A DNA stretch of 9,776 bases, from NCBI GenBank assembly GCA_003566935.1, contig PXBM01000084.1, positions 1 to 9,776 on the forward strand, given 5' to 3'. The first letter of the stretch is position 1, and each line of letters begins with the position of its first letter. The position numbers and the translations under genes are program-made. Positions 6,707-9,776 of this stretch are shown one piece after another. The notes under the pieces were generated by a model. It made no database searches. It was not told the DNA's origin and saw nothing but the letters and a program-made list of their open reading frames with translations. Origin of the DNA: Syntrophomonadaceae bacterium. GTDB lineage: Bacteria; Bacillota; Dethiobacteria; DTU022.

Positions 6707-6727
6707 CATTAGTAATAAATCATTAGT
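6707..6727. promoter_or_regulatory. Direct CATTAGT repeats at the Rrf2-gene transcription start (candidate operator)
   Basis: CATTAGT occurs at 6707-6713 and again at 6721-6727, a 14-base period, placed just downstream of the -10 element of the Rrf2-family gene (minus strand). A repressor bound here would block initiation, which fits the autorepression common in this family. The match to any known Rrf2 operator consensus was not established. Confidence 0.4.
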
Positions 6728-6730
6728 TTA

Positions 6731-6759
6731 ATCTTAACGGGTTTTATAAGAGTTGTCAA
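6731..6759 (-). promoter_or_regulatory. Strong sigma-A promoter of the Rrf2-family gene
   Basis: On the minus strand, a perfect TTGACA (complement of 6754-6759), a 17-base spacer and TAAGAT (complement of 6731-6736). The predicted start near 6724 leaves a leader of about 60 bases before the ATG at 6661. The element is oriented only toward the Rrf2 gene and lies after the XRE gene's stop. Confidence 0.75.
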
Positions 6760-6765
6760 AACAAT

Positions 6766-6795
6766 CTTTTAAAACGGTTGATCTTGTTTTAAAAG
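6766..6795. repeat. Perfect 10-bp inverted repeat between the XRE and Rrf2 genes
   Basis: CTTTTAAAAC at 6766-6775 and GTTTTAAAAG at 6786-6795 pair exactly around a 10-base loop. Each arm also contains the self-palindrome TTTTAAAA, so two such boxes lie 20 bases apart. Read on the minus strand it lies 19 bases after the XRE stop and is followed by ATTGTTTT, so it could be a weak AT-rich terminator for the XRE gene. It also abuts the -35 of the Rrf2 promoter and could be a regulator site. Confidence 0.45.
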
Positions 6796-6813
6796 CTTTG
6801 AGAAAAAAGAGAA

Positions 6814-7698
6814 CTATAGTATTATTTTTTCCGGCCAGCTGGCCACCTTTATAGCATGGTTTTTACCAGGACCATTTATGGTGTTAAATATTTTAGTGGT
6901 AATATTATCTGTGGGGTTATACATAATCAGGTATAAATCACCCTCTCTTGTATTGATAATCGTTTCCGTGGCAGTATAAGAAACCTCTCCATAACAGGGA
7001 TGATCATAATTAAAGGATTCATAAGTTAAGTTCTTGTACATGGTGTTTCTCTGGCTGGCATACCAGTCAATATCAAATTCTTTTTCTTTAAGCAGGGCTT
7101 TAAAGGTAAAATCAAAGTAGTCTTTGTGCCTGTAACGTAATGTTGATCTGCGAAAAAGGTATATCTCAAAAGTAGCAGCTTCACGCCAGCAGGGTCCCAC
7201 AATATCTTTAAATCCATAATCTGAGGAATACATAAAGCGGATATGATTTAAACCTGCAGGTATGGTCAAAGCATAATCAATCAGGTCCTGCGTTATACAG
7301 AAAAAATTTACTGCTGAAGTGTTTGCTGCAACAATATCGCCGTAAGAATCCAGCACAAAAGCAGGTACCTGTAAATTCTCCATCAAAGATAACAGATTAT
7401 TTAGCTGGTACTCGGGGATTTCATTTTGAAATAATACCTCGTCTTTAAGGCCAGAAGCGGCAATGAAGAATTCCTTTTGTTCAAGGTTAGTTAGTTTGAA
7501 GGCTTTTGCCAAAAGTTCCAGGGTCTGATTATCAAGGTATTTTCTATCCCCTCTTTCCAATCTTCCTAACTGATTTGGAGTTAAATGAATTGCCTCGCTC
7601 AGATTTTCCCTGGTCCACCGGTTTCCATATTCATCCATGCTGTATTTCCTCAGTGCTTTAACCAGAAGTCCAAATTCAGTTAAATTAATATTAATCAC
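6814..7698 (-). CDS. XRE family regulator with MmyB-like ligand-binding domain
   Basis: One-component regulator of 294 residues. Residues about 7-71 form a Cro/C1-type helix-turn-helix (RENLSEAIHLTPNQLGRLERGDR is the core). Residues about 95-265 match the MmyB-like, PAS-related ligand-binding domain (VPAFVLDSYGDIVAANTSA, then FRRSTLRYR and LYLIMYNP), known from a Chloroflexus structure to bind a fatty acid; the ligand here is unknown. The start is uncertain: GTG at 7698-7696 overlaps the only good Shine-Dalgarno AGGAG (complement of 7698-7702), leaving no spacer, whereas an ATT at 7689-7687 is 8 bases away. The first helix FGLLVKALRKY belongs to the fold, so the ATG at residue 21 is too late. 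A promoter at 7732-7760 with a dyad over its -10 suggests autoregulation. No operon partner is evident. Confidence 0.85.
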   Translation of the reverse strand: MININLTEFGLLVKALRKYSMDEYGNRWTRENLSEAIHLTPNQLGRLERGDRKYLDNQTLELLAKAFKLTNLEQKEFFIAASGLKDEVLFQNEIPEYQLNNLLSLMENLQVPAFVLDSYGDIVAANTSAVNFFCITQDLIDYALTIPAGLNHIRFMYSSDYGFKDIVGPCWREAATFEIYLFRRSTLRYRHKDYFDFTFKALLKEKEFDIDWYASQRNTMYKNLTYESFNYDHPCYGEVSYTATETIINTREGDLYLIMYNPTDNITTKIFNTINGPGKNHAIKVASWPEKIIL

Positions 7699-7724
7699 TC
7701 CTGTAAAAATGATATCCTGGTGTT

Positions 7725-7746
7725 CTAACGCTGTTCAGCATGTTAG
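7725..7746. promoter_or_regulatory. Dyad overlapping the XRE promoter -10 (candidate operator)
   Basis: CTAAC at 7725-7729 is inverted as GTTAG at 7742-7746, and inside them GCTG (7730-7733) is inverted as CAGC (7736-7739) around TT, with a 2-base bulge on one side. The dyad covers the predicted -10 of the XRE gene. XRE regulators commonly bind such sites to repress their own transcription; binding here is inference. Confidence 0.4.
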
Positions 7747-7760
7747 TGTTAAATTGTCAA
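7732..7760 (-). promoter_or_regulatory. Promoter of the XRE regulator gene
   Basis: On the minus strand, a perfect TTGACA (complement of 7755-7760), a 17-base spacer and a poor -10 TGAACA (complement of 7732-7737) helped by an extended TGC before it. The predicted start near 7725 gives a leader of about 25-30 bases. Confidence 0.5.
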
Positions 7761-7943
7761 AGCTATTAATCTTAAGATTTTTTACCTACCTTAATCTAGA
7801 GTAGCAACAAAAAGTATGTTAATATTTTAACAAAACGGACTGTCTAATGCAAACTTGGGTTCGCCGTCAGTTTGAAAAAAAGAAGAAACAAAAAAACATG
7901 CGAAGTTTTTTAATTCAAAGATTTAGTATTAAATATTAAACAG

Positions 7944-7978
7944 TTAAAGCGGCATCATATTTAAAGATACCGCTTTAA
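7944..7978 (-). terminator. Terminator-like hairpin after the dodecin gene
   Basis: TTAAAGCGG at 7944-7952 pairs perfectly with CCGCTTTAA at 7970-7978; after one mismatch, ATC/GAT extends the stem inside. It begins 27 bases beyond the dodecin stop on the minus strand and is followed there by a modestly T-rich stretch. No plus-strand gene reads into it. Confidence 0.55.
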
Positions 7979-8005
7979 ACTAAGTTAAATCATTTGTATA
8001 TACGA

Positions 8006-8209
8006 TTAATCTTCATATTTAAAAGAGACGTTCATTTTAACCCTGTAAATCATTTTGCCTTCTTCAAGTTTTAAGTCCATTTCCTTAACTTCCGCAATTC
8101 TTAAATTCCTCAGAGTCTTAGATGCCTTGTTAACCGCCACCTTCGCTGCTTCTTCCCATGACTTGTCGCTGGTTCCGATAATTTCTACTACCTTGTATAC
8201 GCTTTCCAT
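8006..8209 (-). CDS. Dodecin family flavin-binding protein
   Basis: Small 67-residue protein matching dodecin, which assembles into a hollow dodecamer and binds flavins (FMN or riboflavin) in pairs stacked against a tryptophan, buffering free flavin in the cytoplasm. The sequence has the beta-alpha-beta-beta pattern VYKVVEIIGTS - SWEEAAKVAVNKASKTL - RIAEVKEMDLKLEEGKMIYRVKMNVSFKYE, with the conserved SWEEA (W18) that supplies the aromatic stacking residue. Length is typical. The ATG has AAAGGAGG (complement of 8216-8223) at 6-base spacing. It has its own TTGACA promoter and a downstream hairpin, so it is probably monocistronic, although degV lies upstream in the same direction. A flavin-storage protein is in keeping with a flavin-rich anaerobe. 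Family call is firm. Confidence 0.93.
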   Translation of the reverse strand: MESVYKVVEIIGTSDKSWEEAAKVAVNKASKTLRNLRIAEVKEMDLKLEEGKMIYRVKMNVSFKYED

Positions 8210-8246
8210 AGTGCTCCTCCTTTCACAGAAAATAGTCTATACTCAT

Positions 8247-8275
8247 ATTCTACTTATATTTTGCTATCATGTCAA
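8247..8275 (-). promoter_or_regulatory. Strong sigma-A promoter of the dodecin gene
   Basis: On the minus strand, a perfect TTGACA (complement of 8270-8275), a 17-base spacer and TAGAAT (complement of 8247-8252). It lies between the degV stop and the dodecin ribosome binding site, giving a leader of about 30 bases. Confidence 0.75.
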
Positions 8276-8287
8276 TATTTCAATAAT

Positions 8288-9163
8288 TTAATCATTAAGC
8301 TCTTTAAGTAGGGTGTCAAAAGATGGCTGGATCATCAATCCAACTGCGCCCGGGCCAATATGAGCTCCAATAGCAGGACCTACCATGCCTAAGTGAAGAT
8401 CTACTACTTCATAGTGAGTTTTTAATTCCTCAAGCAGTGCCCTGGCTGACTCTTCTGCCCCTGTATGCACAACAGAAAGATTGACAGGGTTATCTGGGCT
8501 TACATTTTTTATTGCAGCTTTTACAAGGCTCGGTATGATTTGCGAACGGCCACGCACCTTATCGTATGGAGCGACCATTCCCTCAGGATCTGCGTAGAGA
8601 ATTGGCTTGATTTGAAGAAGAGAGCCTAAAAGTGACGCAGCTTTTCCAATGCGCCCGTTACGCTGCAGGAACTCCAGGGGGTCCACGGCAAAGACACTAA
8701 AAGTATTGGAAATAGAAATTTCGGTGATTTCTACCGCTTTTTCTACCGACGACTCTCTGCGTGCAGCCTCGGCAGCGATTAGCACTGATAGACCAATCCC
8801 CTGCGAAGCAGTTTTTGTATCGATAGGGATCACTTTTGACTTTGCTTCTTTTAAAGCAACTTCTGCAGAATTAAGTGTGCCGCTTAGCTTGCCTGATATG
8901 TGAACGCTTAGTATTACATCGTTCTCTCCGCCAATTTTTTCATAAACCTGGCGAAAAGCTTCTGGAGAGGGTTGAGAAGTTTTTGGCAGTTCCTTGCCAC
9001 TGGTAAGTCGGGTAAAAAATTCTTCAGCGCTTAGGTCTATACCATCAGCATAAGAATCTTGCCCGAAGCTTACAGTAATTGGCACTACCTCAATACCGTA
9101 CTTGTTAACCTGTTCCGATGAAAGATCGGCTGTACTGTCTGTTACTACTTTTATGCTTGACAT
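8288..9163 (-). CDS. DegV family fatty-acid-binding protein (FakB-like)
   Basis: A 291-residue DegV-fold protein. Characterised members (FakB) hold a fatty acid and present it to the kinase FakA for phosphorylation, feeding phospholipid synthesis. Visible family blocks are VTDSTADLS at 7-15, TSQPSP with T62, SVHISGKLSGT with S94, a FLQRNGRIGK stretch in the second domain, and IGAHIGPGAVG near the C-terminus with the conserved histidine. These residues contact the fatty-acid carboxylate in FakB. Length is normal and no signal peptide is present. The ATG has AAGGAG (complement of 9172-9177) 8 bases upstream. No fakA adjoins, which is common since many genomes have several DegV paralogues; its lipid specificity cannot be read here. 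It is divergent from the DUF151 gene and precedes dodecin, which has its own promoter. Confidence 0.93.
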   Translation of the reverse strand: MSSIKVVTDSTADLSSEQVNKYGIEVVPITVSFGQDSYADGIDLSAEEFFTRLTSGKELPKTSQPSPEAFRQVYEKIGGENDVILSVHISGKLSGTLNSAEVALKEAKSKVIPIDTKTASQGIGLSVLIAAEAARRESSVEKAVEITEISISNTFSVFAVDPLEFLQRNGRIGKAASLLGSLLQIKPILYADPEGMVAPYDKVRGRSQIIPSLVKAAIKNVSPDNPVNLSVVHTGAEESARALLEELKTHYEVVDLHLGMVGPAIGAHIGPGAVGLMIQPSFDTLLKELND

Positions 9164-9232
9164 TGAAAGCTCTCCTTTGAAAAATGATATTTATAACCAA
9201 TATACAGAATAATATCATAATAAGAGCTTTAT

Positions 9233-9261
9233 ATGTTAGCTTTTATTCCATAAATTTTCAA
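9233..9261 (-). promoter_or_regulatory. Candidate promoter of degV
   Basis: On the minus strand, TTGAAA (complement of 9256-9261), a 17-base spacer and TAACAT (complement of 9233-9238), giving a leader of about 60-65 bases before the ATG. The match is moderate; other AT-rich hexamers nearby could serve as the -10. Confidence 0.4.
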
Positions 9262-9271
9262 AAGGTCATAG

Positions 9272-9303
9272 TGGTTTAACCATACTGAAATATATGATAA
9301 AAT
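9272..9303 (+). promoter_or_regulatory. Candidate promoter of the DUF151 gene with a dyad on its -35
   Basis: TAAAAT at 9298-9303 with an extended TGA directly before it forms a good extended -10, 17 bases after a weak -35 TTTAAC at 9275-9280. A small inverted repeat TGGTT-T-AACCA at 9272-9282 covers the -35, so an activator or repressor could act there. The leader to the GTG is about 25 bases. Confidence 0.45.
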
Positions 9304-9334
9304 ACAGAAAAGTAAGTTGAGAGGGGTGTAGCAG

Positions 9335-9769
9335 GTGATTAAAATGGAGGTAAAAACAGTTACAGCTGATCAGGGGGGTAATTTTCTGATCCTGTTAATG
9401 GACGATGAAGAAAAAAAAGTCCTTCCTATATCAATCGGACCTCTAGAAGCACAGGCTATAGCGCTGGTTTTACAGGGTGAAGTACCGCCAAGACCTTTAA
9501 CCCACGATCTCTTCAAAACAGTATGTGAAAATTTAAGCGGATCCTTAGATAAGATTGTCATTACTGATATCAAAGATAGTACTTTTTATGCGGAAATATA
9601 CCTTAATCAAAATGGGGAAACCATAGTTGTTGACTCAAGACCAAGTGATGCTATTGCCCTGGCTTTGCGTTTTGAAGCGCCTATTTATATGGAAACAAAA
9701 ATGATTGAATTCACTTATGACTACCAGGATATAATTGCTCGTGAAGGTGGAGACGAAGAACTTCACTAG
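9335..9769 (+). CDS. Bifunctional nuclease family protein (DUF151)
   Basis: A 144-residue protein of the DUF151/BFN family. A plant member was reported to have DNase and RNase activity; the bacterial role is not settled. Visible family blocks are VLPISIGPLEAQAIALVL near residues 29-46, RPLTHDLF near 53-60 and VDSRPSDAIALALRFEAPIY near 98-117, ending in a short acidic tail. No signal peptide or membrane segment is present. The GTG at 9335 is chosen because AGAGGGG at 9320-9326 is 8 bases upstream; the ATG at 9344 is an alternative, but its spacer would be 17. An AGGAG at 9768-9772 overlaps the stop and may be the ribosome binding site of a following gene beyond the window. Family call is firm; biochemical activity is not demonstrated here. 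Confidence 0.9.
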   Translation: MIKMEVKTVTADQGGNFLILLMDDEEKKVLPISIGPLEAQAIALVLQGEVPPRPLTHDLFKTVCENLSGSLDKIVITDIKDSTFYAEIYLNQNGETIVVDSRPSDAIALALRFEAPIYMETKMIEFTYDYQDIIAREGGDEELH

Positions 9770-9776
9770 GAGATCA

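Larger units (their letters stand above)
7699..8005. other. Intergenic region between dodecin and XRE genes
   Basis: Besides the XRE promoter and dyad and the dodecin terminator (listed separately), it holds a perfect 12-base palindrome AATCTTAAGATT at 7768-7779, just upstream of the XRE -35. TTAATCT repeats nearby at about 7767-7773 and 7790-7797. From about 7800 to 7940 the sequence is AT-rich with A-runs (for example 7875-7897), and I see no ORF, RNA motif or repeat structure that I can support. Confidence 0.5.

Noticed and set aside
8649..8903. Plus-strand frame inside degV
   Set aside because: It is a shadow of the conserved DegV reading frame, with no start signal and no recognisable protein.
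1..9776. CRISPR array, tRNA, rRNA, insertion sequence or prophage
   Set aside because: No regularly spaced direct repeats, no tRNA-like cloverleaf or rRNA stretch recognised, and no transposase, integrase or phage structural protein among the reading frames.

Overview
The window looks like a chromosomal segment of an anaerobic, low-to-medium-GC Firmicute, most likely a clostridial or Peptococcaceae/Syntrophomonadaceae-type organism. The reasons are strong AGGAGG-type ribosome binding sites, TTGACA-N17 sigma-A-like promoters, several GTG starts, clostridial-style aroF-tyrA order, and an Fe-S/flavin electron-transfer pair of the kind found beside HdrA/MvhD genes in sulfate reducers and syntrophs. 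This taxonomic placement is inference; no rRNA or marker gene is present.

Layout. (1) 1-1921, plus strand: the last codons of an upstream gene, then a 4Fe-4S dicluster protein and an FAD/NAD-binding PyrK/AsrB-like reductase. They are tightly spaced and probably form an NAD(P)H-to-iron-sulfur electron-transfer module (FloxA/FloxB-like or AsrA/AsrB-like) serving a complex encoded upstream. A strong intrinsic terminator at 2007-2040 closes the unit, next to short GGGGACA and GTGTCAGACAC motifs that look like a dispersed repeat. (2) 2101-2622: a separately promoted RseC/MucC-type membrane redox protein. (3) 2740-3762: aspartate-semialdehyde dehydrogenase (asd). (4) 3763-4069: a gene-poor stretch holding a possible gene remnant with an FG-GAP-like calcium-loop motif. 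(5) 4070-6191: aroF (DAHP synthase, type I-beta) and tyrA (prephenate dehydrogenase with ACT domain), overlapping by 20 bases and so probably translationally coupled. The first enzyme of the shikimate pathway is thus paired with the tyrosine-branch enzyme. (6) 6236-7698, minus strand: an IscR-like Rrf2 regulator with three cysteines, and an XRE/MmyB-like regulator. Each has its own promoter and a candidate autoregulatory dyad or repeat. (7) 8006-9163, minus strand: dodecin (flavin-storage protein) and a DegV/FakB-type fatty-acid-binding protein, each with its own promoter. (8) 9335-9769, plus strand: a DUF151 bifunctional-nuclease-family protein, divergent from degV. A possible next ribosome binding site lies at the window edge.

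The gene content is mostly housekeeping (aspartate and aromatic amino-acid biosynthesis) with a redox theme: Fe-S/flavin electron transfer, RseC, an Fe-S-sensing-type Rrf2 regulator and dodecin. I found no CRISPR array, tRNA, rRNA, complete insertion sequence or prophage. I see no clear undescribed multi-gene system. The best leads are the regulatory structures around the Rrf2 and XRE genes, the orphan ORF before aroF, and the partly visible electron-transfer cluster at the left edge.
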